From NCBI GenBank assembly GCA_947462335.1, contig OX381710.1, positions 63,173,303-63,237,302 of the forward strand: DNA of 64,000 nt. Direction: 5' to 3'. Below the pieces are notes generated by a model. That model ran no database searches, had not been told where the DNA came from, and saw nothing but the letters and a program-made list of their open reading frames with translations. Of the stretch, positions 33,405 through 46,740 are shown one piece after another. The position numbers and the translations under genes were made by a program. Numbering within the stretch: the first letter of the stretch is position 1; every line of letters begins with the position of its first letter. Source of the DNA: Harmothoe impar. Its lineage: Eukaryota > Annelida > Polychaeta > Phyllodocida > Polynoidae.

Positions 33405-34100
33405 TCAGTATCCCAGGTTGGTCATAGGGGCATTGGTCAGGCATGACCAAGTACTATTCAAGAATGACTGAGGCAGAACAACTTAAAGGCCTAGAACTTA
33501 CTGCCCCTCCAGTAATAGTCGGGGTGCAGGCATGACAGGTACTAAGCCCTGGGGGTTTAAAGATGGTATATAAGCTAATAGACTTCCCAAACCTTTTCTT
33601 CAAAATGGATATAGTTTTAATGTCAAGGGTTTTGTTATTATTTTAGTTGATATGCAGTGCTCAATGTTAAATATATTTGTCTATAAATGCATGATTTGAA
33701 ATAGAAAACAATATTGCTTATTCATCTCACTGACTCTGTGTCCACCCTATGTGTCATGAGCATACCAGGAACTAAGCTAATAGGGAAAGCACTGAGCCAT
33801 GCAGTATAAACACATAGAGAGCTTTAGTGTCGACCTACAGTAAAAAATATTGCACTGCATGTGCTCATCTTATAGACTAAGACACTGCCAATAATTTTAA
33901 AAGTTAGAGAAGACGTATGGGAGATGATATACAATAGGAATATGATAAGACTAAAAAATCTTAGCTGACACACCATCTTTAAGACACTTACTCAACAGGC
34001 CTCAAATAGAAAGACTGAGGGGGGTTGGTCACTACTGACCAATCTGACAATATTAACTAAGCTGGGTTGGTCGTATATAGGGGGCCAAAGAATACCGGTG
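33405..34100. mobile_element. TA-flanked MITE family T, copy 3, interrupted
   Basis: The left part (tatcccaggttggtcatagg, caggcatgaccaagtactattcaag) and the right part (ggttggtcactactgacca through ggccaaagaataccggtg, then TA at 34101) match copy 1. They are separated by about 500 bases containing a copy of repeat family A. The left terminus is not clear. Confidence 0.6.
33555..33984. repeat. Dispersed repeat family A, copy 3, nested in a MITE
   Basis: 33560-33980 aligns with 4817-5240, and 33853-33984 with 1-170. It lies inside the family T MITE and so arrived later than that MITE. Confidence 0.7.
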
Positions 34101-36888
34101 TACTAGTGATGGCATGCTTCGTCCACAGTGGTTCCCTGCTTAGCTCAATATCTGAAGCAGTTAGGCTGAAATTCCACCTGAAGTGACTTTTCGTTTTCTT
34201 ATACCTAAAATGCTGAGCAGTAAAGCAACAGATAGCTTTAACTTGATTGTGAACACGATATTAGAGCAGCATATCACCTTGAAAACTATTTGAAGATATT
34301 ATTTTGGCAATTTGAAATTATAGAGATGACATTTTTGTTATGCGGCAAGGCTCCAATGCTAATAGCATATTGAAACTCAGCATCTATTCAGAAGAAATAA
34401 AAAGGTATTGGGAATTCTGTATCGGTATTTTCCATATCATGCTACTATAATTGGAACTAAATAGCGAGTTTGTATCGACTTTCATTTCGATTTCTAAACA
34501 GTTTTAGTGAGATGTTATGAGCCACCTTCCATCGAAGTGAACATTTTTGCTCAAACCTGCCAGCCATATAACCTTGCCAGAGGCATGTGTAGTGACCTTG
34601 AGGTTATAGGAGGCTCTGAGGGAGAGGATAGTAAGTATGGGGGTAGGGAGGGAGAACCCTACATTCCCCAGCCTTGATCAGCCTTCAGTAACCCATGATT
34701 TCTCAGCTTTCATTAGACTTCAGTCACTAACCCTCTTTTCTCAGATTAGGCACAGCCGATTTCACCCTTCTGCTGTAAATCAGGAAAACCCAGATGTAAG
34801 CCTACATGAGGTCTATAGCTCCACCACGCAATATACCACCATTTTAGTGTTATACTTTATGATGTTGGATTACTTATATTCATACGGTAATTTGCGGATT
34901 ACATGTGCACCAAATTTCACCTAGAAATCACAGGGAAATGTCGTAAGTCATTTTGTCCTCTCACACTGCCTATTTAAATTCAATGCTCTATTTGATACAA
35001 AGAAATACACGGAGCTTTATTACACCTTCAGTGCTTCTTGGTGAGTAGATCTCTAGCCCAGCTGGTTGTAGTCAGCTAACGTATTTACTCTAAAGCAACA
35101 CCTCTCAGACATCAATTCAGTCACGGAGCAGCTCTACTACTGACCTGTCAGGACGCGGATAAAATTGGTTAAAATTGGTTCAATCCATGAAAATGTGGCT
35201 TCCTGGAGAAGACACAGTCGCCCGAGCGAAACGTGCCGGGGTGACAGAATGGTTAGGTGTTCGCACCCATCGCTCGTTAACGGAGTCAGCCTGAGTGGTT
35301 TAATTAATGGTAAGCATGAACGAGCAGCTCACAGAGCAGCTCAGAGGGGGATGATATATGAAATAACCTTTTTGTGCCGCATCCATTACTCTAGATAAAC
35401 ATTGGTAATTAATTAATAGGATCACTACGTGGAGGGGCTCAGTAAATGGAACACCAACGCTTTACTTGACATTTTCTGAAAGTCTTCGGTGTGCGGTCTC
35501 ATAGAGCTCGGCTCAATACGAACAAAGATGGCTGAGGCGTAGAGTTGTAGAGGGATTCTTTTATTTAGACGCATCAGCTTCTCTGACCTCCAAGAATAAA
35601 CAACTCTTTTTCATGCAGACACGACGGAGGCTGTAGTCTAGGTGTGGTCGTGACAGGCCATGAAGAATGTAGTGAGGCAATCTCCAGGGTCCCGTTACAT
35701 GATGGTGATGGCTGGATGTTGGAGAACTATGTATACATGTGTAAGCACTATTAGGGAGCAATCTCATGCTTCATGAAGGCACTCAAACGTTGTGCCGTAT
35801 AGACAAATAGTATTATAGAGTCTCGATATCAACAACGTCGTCATTATCTTGAATAGGTATTGAAATCATATTAAAGTAACTTTTGTATTTTGAATAAGTG
35901 CAGGTCTTGTATGAGCGCAGGATAATTGTTTCCATCTTAACTGATATTTTTTGGGTCTCTTAAATCTACCAATCCAATTGTTTTGAAAAATGACCACTCT
36001 CTCACTGCTCAGATCCAGATACAGTTCGACTTGAAATCTTGTATTGGCCATTGGTCTTTCTTATCATGCATCTATGTTTAGCTCTTCACATTCACATTCC
36101 TATATTGTGGTATGGATGAGGGCGCATTCAGCGCCTTATGCTGGAACACCACCCTTAGGGGTTGGTGAGTTAGCAGCCCCTTCAGCAGTACCTGAGTTAC
36201 TCACCACGAGCAGCTCGGGCCTGGAGTAGCTGCAGTTAGAGTAAGAGGTTACTCACTATTTATCACAGCTTTACTACTGTGTTGTTGTTGTGTTGGGTGA
36301 GGAGTGTGGACTGATGTATGTATCACATCCTGATAGGAAGGAGTCTGGAGAAAAACAAGTCCTATGTGAGTAATATGGTTAAGTGGAATTTAGGTAGGGG
36401 TGTATAGATCTGTGTCATGAAAGACATTCCATCATCTGATTTATTCATCCATATCATTCAAGTTAAAGTGATTTTTGCATAAACTTTGATGTAAATACTT
36501 TATACGTCAGTATACTGGTAAAGGGACTTTATAAACATTAACTTGCTTATAATATGGAGTAAGTAGACCATAAGTATCATGATAGACTTCAGGCCTAGAA
36601 GGAAAAGAAAAACTAGGATAATGTAAACCAATTGTAACGTCTAATAAAGTAAGAAGAGAGTTATACAACTACTTTAATTCTTATCGATAATGAGCCAAAG
36701 AGTATGTACACTCAGTCAGACATCAGTTTCATCAAAACTGTCTGACAGCACAGTCAACCATCAGATAATATGTCAATCCCAAGTCAGACATGGTGAGGGG
36801 ATGTCTGCTGGTTCCAACAGCAGACGTAGCGCTTTCATGTCGAGTACTAGAGACATCCTAACATATTAGTGTGTAGACTCAGTACAAG
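34101..36888. other. No gene seen
   Basis: Only short frames. 35240-35290 has a tRNA-like 'gacagaatggttagg' but no matching B box. 36160-36255 is rich in ttactcac/gtgagt motifs without a clear structure. Confidence 0.3.
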
Positions 36889-36955
36889 GGGTGCTACCAC
36901 TTCTACTGCCCGGGTGTAGACACGTATAGGGTAGATTCACCATGAGTCGGACACA
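36889..36955. repeat. Outlying copy of the CTACCACTTCTACTGCC / GATTCACC module
   Basis: gctaccacttctactgcccg, gtgtagacacgta and gattcaccatgagtcggaca (36934-36953) recur at 39050-39830, 2.1 kb away, showing that the module is dispersed. Confidence 0.6.
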
Positions 36956-38084
36956 TACCCTGAGACGGACACTAATTCCCAGTTACACATATATGACTTG
37001 TATTAGGTATCCCAGGTCATTTTCAGATATTATTGTTACAATTGTGGAACCTGGTTAGTTGGATAGACCATGTAAAAAGACGAAAACAGTTCAAATATCA
37101 TAGAAATCGGCCAAGCGGTTTGGATTTAACAGCCATTTGAAAATGTAAAACTGAGGTTTGGACTTAGCCAATTTCAGACCTTTAAATCAACTAGATTATG
37201 CAGGCATATTGTACTCATTCTGAAATCTCCCCATAATTGAATAGATCCTAGAAACTGTTTTATCCCTGATGACAGTATATATCCCCTTTCCTTACTGAGG
37301 ACTTGATACATGTAGACTTGAACATTCAGTTTTACAGACCCTCAAAGTTGTGATATATTACAGACGTTCACATAGGTTTTGCACAGAAATGATTGAATAT
37401 CACAAATTTGGTACCATCTCATTCATCAAAAATATCATATATCACTTTGGTTCTGTAGGAATCATCTGTATAAGGCATGGAGACTGTGCTGATTTTTTCC
37501 CTGATCTGGATACTCAAAGTTGACTCCAGAATCTTCATTTGAAAATGAGATAAACACTAATTTCCCCAACAGTGGAAATGACCACACTTCAAATCATCGC
37601 GACATACCAGCTGTTTCATATATCAAGTTGATTTCTGTTATAGGTATAGGTCAATATGGTATACATCAGTTCCAGGCAAGGTTTCTCCATTAGAAGTATT
37701 TTATCATACTAAGTGATTTGATAAAAATCATGAAATTCGCTGAAATTGCCAAAATATCATTGATATCTGGCTGTTCATAGAATCTTAGAACAATATTTTT
37801 TCTTGAACTCTGAATCTAAATTTTAATATCAACTCATTTGTACTATTCCTATAACATAACAACCCAATTATGTAACTTTTAGGCCCATAACATAACAATT
37901 TACAAATCCTCATATTTAGTTCTCTATGCTGGGAACAAATGGTTTTGCAATTGATATATTTGTAGGGAATCACATGTATGAGGATCCTGCGGGGTGTATA
38001 CATATCATATGTATTGATACAGCATGTTATGTAACCTTTATAACCAATATGTGAGGACATATGCCTTCAGACCTGGACTCTGGT
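36956..38084. other. No gene seen
   Basis: AT-rich, with only short frames lacking domain features. Confidence 0.3.
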
Positions 38085-38700
38085 GTATAGGCTTAGGTGC
38101 TTTATTCTACTCTCACTGTTACATCGTTAACTGTATTAACAAAGTAGTTAGTGTATCTCACAGAGCAAAGAAATGCCTTTCGGGTTACCCCAAATATGTG
38201 TATCCAGCATTTCAGAAAATTGCCAAAAATTGCCAAACATTGCCCAAAAATTTTATAAAAAAATACTTCTGATAGGCCTATACCCTCTTTTGATACCTCG
38301 AAATGAGCCCCTAAGTGTCCTGCTGTCAATGGTAAACCTCCTGAGACTGTATTTTTAATGGCATGGGAGCTAAAGCAATGTTTATTTTGGGCTTGCAGGG
38401 GGATGGGAGCTATATTCTGCTTTCGCTCTTACGCCATTAGACCTATCAACTTAGTAGTTAGTGCATCTGATAGAGCAGATAAATATCTTTCAAAAGACCC
38501 TAAATATGTGTATGTAACATTTCGAAAAAGTGCCGAAAATTGCTAGAAAATTATTATTTTTTAATTGAAAAATACTTTTAATGGGCCTATCCACAAGTGT
38601 AACACCTTAAAATGACCCCCAGAATGTCCTTCTTACACTGGTAAAGGTCCTGAGACATTATCCCTAATGGCGTGGGAGCGAAAGAGATATATAGACAGTA
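38085..38700. repeat. Direct tandem duplication, unit about 310 bases
   Basis: Unit 1 (about 38085-38394) and unit 2 (about 38395-38700) share tattctactctcactgttac / tattctgctttcgctcttac, 'agtagttagtg', 'aaatatgtgtat', and the ending taatggc[a/g]tgggagc[t/g]aaag. The copies are clearly diverged. No coding frame is conserved between them. Confidence 0.75.
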
Positions 38701-39049
38701 TGTCCTCCAAAGCTGTATGACTACTCACTGATTAAAGGTCCCGTTTTCTGATTTTTAGATAACTTCACAGAATCAGGAGGGGTGTCCAAAATTATGATAG
38801 ACCAAATCTGATGGCCTAGAGCGATGCACATCAATTAAAGCGTTCACTAGCATATTTTAGATATGCCATACTCCAAATAGTATGGATGGCAGAGTAATTC
38901 TAAAAATGTGTGTTTTAGAGAGATCTTACGCGAGGACACGGCCACTGGCGGCCTACTGGGATACCTACTTGTATTTGTGGGTAGGGAATGAACTACTATC
39001 ATTTCTAAATAAATAGATCATAAAGCTCCGTTTTAAGCACAAATTCAAA

Positions 39050-39830
39050 TGTCTGCCTCAAGGTGAATCTAAACTGAAGGGAGCGGTGTGCTACCACTTC
39101 TACTGCCTGCACTGTAAATAGTAATTGTAGGTACACAGTAACTAATGTAGCTTTAAAGTAGATTCTGCTGTATACCTACATTAATCTGTACACCTACAGT
39201 AGATTCCACTGCATATCTACAAAAAAAGGCAACCAACTTTTAACAGTGTGGGTGTATGGACGCAGTTTTAGGGGAGTGGGGAGCTACCACTTCTACTGCC
39301 TGGGTGTAGACGCACGTAGGGTAGATTCACCATGAGTCGGACACATACACTGAGACGGACACTAATATTCCCAATTACACAGATATGATAAGAATTGTAT
39401 TGATGATTTATTGGAAAGCAATTGACACCTAAGCTGTACCATTATTCACAAATACATAGCTCCAAAAGCTGGAATTTACGCACAAATTGTAATGTCCGAC
39501 TCACGGTGAATCTGAACTGAGGGGAGTGGGGTGCTGCCACGTCTGCTGCCCGGGTGAAGACACATATAGGGTAGATTCACCCTTAGGCGGACACGTATAC
39601 CTTGAGACAGACACTTTAAGTATCTGTATCAAGATTTTCAAGCTTGAATTTGTGCTTACTCAAAGGTTTAATCTGTTTATATGCGAATAATGGTACAGTT
39701 TAAGTGTTATCTTTTCCAATAAATCACCGATGCAAGGCGTATCATACAGGAGTAAATAGTAACATAAGTGTATGTCTCAATGTGTGTGTCCGACTCAAGG
39801 TGAGTGTACCCCACAGGGAGCGGGGTGCTG
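39050..39830. repeat. Cluster of GATTCACCRTGAGTCGGACA modules in both orientations
   Basis: Module copies: 39324-39343 (+), 39493-39512 (-), 39574-39593 (+), 39787-39806 (-) and 39051-39070 (-). Each is next to a 'GCTRCCACTTCTRCTGCC' block (near 39085, 39284, 39532, 39828). A second inverted pair, gatttattggaaagc... taccattattc (39407-39450) against gaataatggtac... ccaataaatc (39685-39725), makes the segment a large imperfect palindrome. A foldback-type mobile element is possible but unproved. Confidence 0.6.
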
Positions 39831-40029
39831 CCACTTCTTGCTGCTGAGTGGCTGATGCTGCAGGTGTTGGAGGCCAGGGGGCGCTGCAGCTGCCGACAGC
39901 AGTCACGGGGTACCGAGGGGGGGAGGGTAGGGTAACCCTGTAAGGTAAGCATGCTCCTTTAAAACAAATATTTGTTGTACTAAATTGATGCATCATTTGA
40001 GTTACTCGCTGTGCTGGTGAGTAACTCAC

Positions 40030-40146
40030 TGATATTACATTGCTGCATCAAGCCTGGGTATCATCAAGTCATGCATGCAGCACTGCCGAGTTAATCATGA
40101 CGACAAAGGGCAAAGTGTAAAGCACTATGGAGTGTTAAAGGGTTAA
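40030..40146. mobile_element. Partial TTAA-type MITE (right end)
   Basis: The right end agcactatggagtgttaaag followed by ggTTAA resembles the right end of the MITE at 58889-59138 (agcactatgcagtccttaaa, gggTTAA). 'catgcatgcag' occurs upstream in both. The left end is not recognised. Confidence 0.4.
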
Positions 40147-40579
40147 GGGTGTAGGGGTAAATAAGCTCACCGTGGAGGAGAGGCGGGGGTGTATAGAGGG
40201 GTGGGCACGTGTACGTGGTGTAGTGTGGCTGCAGCACTTCCCGTGGTTGCCGCCAGGAGTCGGGCAGCACGTGTAGGCCGCACGTGCCAGCCGTATCAGC
40301 CCCACGTGGTTAATACTTACCGCATGCTGCGGTAAGGCCCATAGCCCCAGCCTCCAGGTACCACCCCCCCCCCCCCCCCACACCTACGGTATGCTGTCTT
40401 ATCACCCCTGAGTTTATGCCTCCTTCCTCACTTTCCACCTCCTTGCAGATCCTGCTTTACATACATGTCTGATAGCTGTGCCCAGGGACCTGCCCCCTTC
40501 CCTCCCTGATGGCCCTAGACCCCTGAATTCGACATGGCGACATGGGCCTTTTTAGGGCTTAGTGACTAAATAGATAATG
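40147..40579. other. No gene seen
   Basis: GC-richer stretch with a poly-C run (40364-40380). 40525-40560 has 'cgacatggcgacatgggcc' related to the interior of the MITE at 10793-11013. Confidence 0.35.
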
Positions 40580-40688
40580 CCATGGGACAGTTCTACGTTG
40601 AATCAACGTTGAATCAACAATCTTTCAACAATGTATCAACATTGACAACCATTTCTCAAGGTTGATTTAATGTTCTGTGCCCACTGAG
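40580..40688. mobile_element. Small MITE of the CAGTGGGCAC type, copy 2
   Basis: catgggacagttctacgttg at the left and gttctgtgcccactgaggtg at the right, with interior GTTGAATCAACGTTGAATCAA then ATCAACATTGACAACC, matching 7968-8063 and 47137-47244. Confidence 0.65.
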
Positions 40689-40787
40689 GTGGGACATTTA
40701 TTAAAATCGATATGGCCACATGAGCATTTCTTAAAATCTACAGGGACATGGCGCCCCACCCATCAAGCGCCCCTCCCTGGCCTGATA

Positions 40788-41019
40788 CACTGATATTCTT
40801 TGGCTCCCTATACGACCAATCCAAGTTAGTCATTTTTGGCTCCCTATACGACCAACCTAGATTAGATAGTATTGTCAGGATTTATGGTAAGGCATATGGC
40901 ATGTGGGATGTTGCATCAGACATTCTTGAATAGCACTTGGTCATGCCTGGCCAATGTCCCTATGACTAACATGGAATAGTCACAGCAGACTAAGGTCCAG
41001 TGCATTTAGATTATCTGTG
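40788..41019. mobile_element. TA-flanked MITE family T, copy 4, inverted
   Basis: TA | CACTGATATTCTTTGGCTCC at the left is the inverse of the right end of copy 1. The right side reads aaggtccagtgcatttagattatctgtg | TA. The interior contains the reverse complement of 'ggcatgaccaagtgctattcaag'. 232 bases; 'ggctccctatacgaccaa' is duplicated near its left end. Confidence 0.7.
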
Positions 41020-41166
41020 TAGCTATCCCCACTGGTCGACTGTCTGAGGCATCTCCCTCACTGCCTCCCTCTCCTGCATCCCTCACTAGGGCTCACTAGC
41101 CTCCTGCTTTCTGTGGCGTTGAGAAGGATGAATTGAAATATCAGTCTACATGTTCATAGTCTAAAC

Positions 41167-42641
41167 TGTACTAGTTAGGACTTTGGGGTCCTAAATCAGC
41201 CTACTTTCTGAGATGGGGAAAAGGCTACTATAGTAAAGTCCAAATAACTAGGGTCTATTAGTTAAAATAGATTCAAATGGTAGAACTCGCTTTATGCATG
41301 AACAGGTAGTACATAGACTATTCAAACATCAACATGAGAGTCATATAACAGGTAAGATACTTTTATTTACCTTGACATGTGAGTTGGGAATAACGTGTCC
41401 AGTTAACTCCATACAGATTATTAGCTTTAATGGTGATCGAATTCATTTATATGCAATGTTATAAGCAGTGCCACACTATGATAATTAACATGTCTTTCAT
41501 GGATTCTGACTTTCTCAAGTCCAAGACTTGGGGTGACCTTGAGTTAAAATACCTTTTAAATCCTAAAGTGGTTGAGATGGTTACTTTTGAATGAGTGACT
41601 TAGAGTGGCCCTGAGTTAAAATACCTTCTAAATCCTAAAGTGGCTAAGATGTTCCCATTGAGATGGAACCAAAAGGTCTCACCCCTACTGACCCTATATG
41701 TACACCAATTTGTTGAAGACAATGTCTATAACCATTTGAATACTGCACATGCTAACCAATATCCAGCAAACCAATATTGACAATGACAGAGAATCAGGGC
41801 CTAACCTTGGGTTAGGCCCTACCACCACAGTTATTAATTATTCAGCTTAATTCTCAAACACCCAACATTTATCATAAGTCAACAGGCAAGATTCAATATA
41901 CCAAACACTCAGTGGTAACAGCAGTGACAACAGTTCAATGATAGAAGGCAGAGAGACACTGGGGTATTTCCCCAGTATCAATACATGTGACAGTATGATG
42001 GTCAATTAAGGCACTCAAAGTGTAAAGATTAAAGGCTTCTACAGGCATGACTGCCAGCCATCCTAACTGAATGGGGAGCAGCAATGTACCTGCAGAATTA
42101 GTAAAGTTCTCTACTTACAGTTTGTATATAGACTACCCGAAATCACCACAGCACCAAAGGCTGCACCCCGAAATGCAGATGGGTGCAGCAACAGTGCACC
42201 AATAGTGGCAGTTAGTGTCTTTTGTGAAAAGCCTTCTTGGGTACAGCAGTAGAGCCTACTTCTAGTATAGTTTGAATCTATAGCTATGATGGTGGTGGTG
42301 TCCCTGAGCCCCAGCCCTTCAGCAACCAGTGGCAGACCCGATCTTTACCCTGCCTGAACGCCAACTGGGCTTTCCTCAGCCAGCCTCTAATCTATATCCT
42401 CCATCCCTCTCACCCCTGGATCAGGATTGGCAACAACAAGATAGGCAGAATCAGGGGTGCTGATGTGGACAAATGTAGACAGACGGTCTTGTGGATAGGC
42501 AGCCAGGATATGTCAGGGCTATGGATAGGGTGGCGCTTAAAAACAGGATTACTCACAGCACCCAAAAGGGATTATAGCCGAAAGGGTTATGAGCTATTAT
42601 AGTAACCCATATTTCTTGCTAACTGCTGTGCATACAGCACA
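41167..42641 (-). repeat. 3' LTR of the large element
   Basis: Near-identical to 56596-58070. Plus-strand ends tgtactagttagg ... gcatacagcaca. Inside, a ~60-base block (ttgagttaaaataccttttaaatcc...) is duplicated with slight change (near 41540 and 41607). No coding capacity. Confidence 0.88.
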
Positions 42642-45600
42642 GCTGCAGGGCGGTTACGGAGACTAGCGTCATGCTAGTCTGTATTTCATTCCCCCCTGGA
42701 TCTTTCTTCCAGTTCCCTATATCTGCATCACCCATCTTATTATCCCAAATTTAGTAAACTGTTCAAATAAAGCACCGTATTCCCACCTGTTATCCATTTT
42801 TACTATCTACTCAACTACTGGTTCCTTTATATTGTTTCTTTCTAGTTTATTATAAAGCTGTCGTTTGAGGTAATGATCCCCTTTTCTCATTTAGTTGAGA
42901 CCTAAAGGGGTGGGCTCCTTTCTTTCTATTATCTTGTTGCTATATTCTTATTACTAGGTTAAATATAATCATACAAGCAAGCTTGTATAGGACAGCATAC
43001 CAGTGCCTATATCTCCAATGCTGTTCTGTTATGTGCCCTTGTATATCAAATGATATAACCCAAGTAAGTTACTCTTGACTTTGAGGTGCAAAGATGTATG
43101 TGGGGCCATTGCAACAACACATTTTCATGTAATCAAGACACATAATACATTTTAAACCACCCAGCTGGTAGAGGTGATTTTCAGACATTGTAGCTAATAA
43201 CATATAAACTCAAAGTAAGTAATTATGCATACAATCGTCAAATGGTGTTAGCATAAACATGATAAAATAAGAGTCTCCCTTAAATGGCCTTCTTCAGGTA
43301 AGTAATTGAAATACAGATAGTAGAATGCATACAGATAGTGACTAGATATGTGTAGCCAACTGAATACAGATAATAAATGAATATAGATATTTAGAATAGA
43401 TATAGATAGCAAAATGAGTACAGATAGTAAATGAATATAGATATTTAGAATAGATATAGATAGCTAAATGAGTACAGATAGTAAATGGCTACAGATATTT
43501 ACCCATAAGACCTGTGTGTCTATCTTTGTGTCACCGATATTATCAGCACTTTCTAATACTACTATGTTTAATACTCCCAGTATAGTACATAATGGGCATA
43601 CATAGACTGTGGAAGAAATGAAAATGGTCCGCTGTAGCCTCTGTGCTATCATATACACATTTAATTAATATGGTAAGCATTAATTTGACCTACTCGTACC
43701 ACTGTACATATCAGTGTGAGACTCCAAAAAAGAGAATTTTTTGAAAAAATAAGACCCTTTTTAAACTGGCTAGGGAAGCCCCGATATCTCTTCTCATGGC
43801 AGTAATCCGAGCATGGCTCTTATGCGTAAAGACCTATCTTACAATAGCACTGACAAAAATAACCCTACTCCCTTCCAACTTCCCTACTACCCCCCTTTCT
43901 TTTCTTCTCGACCCATATGCCCCGGTTCACCGCCCAAAGAGCAGCTGCTACACCAACAGCAACCCCCTGGAGGTGAGTTCACCCATCCCCCCTCCCCTAT
44001 TACCCCATATCCCTATATATATCCCTAATACCCTAATAAAACACAGCCATTGATAATAAACCTTGCTTTACATAGACTTATTTGCTCTCGCCTTACATAA
44101 GCAGTAATATCTCATGCACCATCGAGCCCCCTTATACAGGAAAATATAATACATCAGCAGTAATACATGCCCTGCCAAACCAAGATACCCTTAATAGCAT
44201 CGACAAGTCCACATTATTCACCCGCCAATAAATGTTACAGACATGGTCTTAAGATATCGTATTTCATAACTCCGTCCATCACCTGTACGAAAACCTTATT
44301 TATATACACACCACAATAACAATGTTGCCAACTGTTGACGTTCTGCTAGATGTCTTGTATATACAGTTCACCCGTGGCCCAATTCCGTGCTGCTGTGTAG
44401 CTTGTCTGACCATACATCCTCCCGGTCAGATTAGAGCTCTTAGTCCGGTAAATGACTTTTAAATGGTCCTGTCCTTCTGGTGCACAGCATTTTGCAATGT
44501 GCTTATACAGCAGGGACAGCACAACCCACGCCCGGTTATGTGTCCCGGCGCACTATGTTGCAAAACAACAACATGACTTGTACATGGTCATGTGTTTCAA
44601 AGCACAGTTTGTCGTCGGACCTAGTTCCGTGTCAGTTCGTAGATTCATATTGCTTGTTGTTACTTGGTTAGTTCTTGTTGCTACACACTACACACATCAC
44701 GATTGTCCATGATACCTCACACACAGTTAAACATGTCTGCATCAGGTCAACTCAGAAAAGTCACTCAAAACACCGTCCAGACCTGCACCCGTTGTATCCC
44801 GAACTGTGGAGGCGGCTGTGGAGGCCAGCCGCCTGTTGCTCCAGCGGACTCCTCAGCAACCAGGTGATGCTCAGAGATAGCCCGAGCACCCCTAGTCACA
44901 TCCTCCAACGCCATTAGTTGATGACCTGTCATCACGGTGGAACCTACCATAGACCACCCCGCCTGGGTGATGGCTGGAACGACCACAGCTTGAGGTTGAT
45001 GTTGCTTGAGGGGTGGTGCCATCCCCCCAGGGTGCAGCTCCCTCTATACTGCCTAGCGGTTGTCTACCTGGGGGCTAAACTCCATTCCCTGTAGAACACA
45101 ACACCAACCGCGCCATCAACACAGCGCTCTGAGCCATCAATGCAGCCACCCGTGCCATCCCCGCTGTCGTAAGTGGCAGGGGACAACAGTCCAAGGTCAG
45201 CAGTAGCATATTCATCCCTATTGCTGTGGTTACCCGCCAAGAATCGGTGAAACTTGGCTCGCACATCTTCGCCAAGCGCTCAAGTGGATGGCAGGTCGTG
45301 GGCGCGGCCATCTTTGTTGATGTCCATGGCCATGTTCGAGGACCAATCCTGGCACCAGCCTGGTGCCCTGGCAAGAGACGGAGGTACCTTTTCCAAAATC
45401 AAACTCCCCCTCTCCAACAAAGCCAGCTATGGCTCAATGGAATGCGGAGACTGGTTTTTCTTCCTTCTCGATGAGGTTATTTAGTCCTGCCAGCTCCATT
45501 TCAGTCACTGATGCCTCTCAAAATCAGCCTCTCTGGCCCTCGTGGTGTAGTCATGTAGGCCAATTCCCCAAACTTTAATTTTTTAAGTCTTTGGTGCCAT

Positions 45601-46740
45601 ATTTTGATGAACTAAAATGTTATTACACACAGGACATAAGTACCTTCCCCCCTACTTTGTATTCAAGGGTCTGGCACAGATACATTCTGTGTACAAAAGA
45701 AAGGCTCAACATGGGTGTTAGGCACACTATGGTTAGGCCTACTGGACTATAACTTTTGTCGAAATTTAGATGGTTTTCTGGTGCTAGGCTACTGGACTAG
45801 TTGCGGTTGTGGAATCATTGTATTTGTTGGCCTGCTGCAGATATTCAATTGGGTCCATCTTATTCTTCTCAGCGTGACTCACTGCAATCTCAATACAGGA
45901 AAACAGACACATCCATCGGTGAGTCCCATCATCTTCACCCTTAGGCATGGTCCCACCATTTTGCATGGTATAATAAGACACCTTCTATGGCCACACATGT
46001 GACCTTTGTAAGTATAACTTGTACACTAAATGTCTGGACACCAGGTCCTGTCTCTCCTACGGTCGCCCGAGATACAATTGACATATATATTACCTGTAAT
46101 TTCATCTCTAATACCTGCAGATCGAAATGTGGCCGAGAACACAGCTCTATCTGATGCACATGATGGGCCAGTCACAATAATGTCCGCGGGACCGGCCTTC
46201 ACCCCAGGGTAGACTCACACTGCTATTCAGAGTGTGCCATTGACTGGCACAGAACAATCTTAATTGTCTAACAACAAGTTCTCCTTCATATAATAGTTAT
46301 TTCTCCCAAGTTAGCTCATTGTTTCCTTCCCTTTACCATGTGCCAATAATATATAAGATATCCCTGTCCGGCTTTACAACAGAGCCGTTGTATATTATTA
46401 AAATGTGAAAATAAAATGTCGATGTCATTGAATTGGTGATTATGGTACAACCCCCTGGGCACAGGCCACAATACACCTACATGTATTTGGACCTGCCAAT
46501 GCTTCCCGTTCATTCTACCTGCTATAGCGGCGTCGAGTGTAGCACTCTTCTATATGGCTTGTTTTAACTTCCCAGGAAAATGTCATTTTTATGTATATGA
46601 ATTGGAGGTAGTGTTCCAGAAATGCCCTAATTACATCATTATTTTCCTGTAATTCAGGTAGTATGTTAACATGGTTTAGACTATTTGCGTAAATAGGGTA
46701 TTTGTATTAAAAATGTAAAATGATTTGTAATACAACACCT
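42642..46740 (-). other. Interior of the LTR element, no pol frame found
   Basis: A hairpin, AGACTAGC-GTCAT-GCTAGTCT (42660-42680), lies next to the 3' LTR. On the element's strand an AGGGGGGAA tract (42689-42697) resembles a polypurine tract but ends 47 bases before the LTR edge. 43377-43490 is a 54-base tandem repeat (atgaatatagatatttagaa...). 44750-45480 is GC-richer with overlapping 60-100 codon frames on both strands, none with a recognisable domain. Confidence 0.5.

Noticed and set aside
35225..35300. tRNA-like segment (gacagaatggttagg)
   Set aside because: The A-box-like word is present but no B box or closing acceptor stem is found.
44452..45578. Overlapping 60-100 codon frames on both strands in a GC-rich patch
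   Set aside because: Frames overlap in both directions with no recognisable domain. Composition alone explains them.
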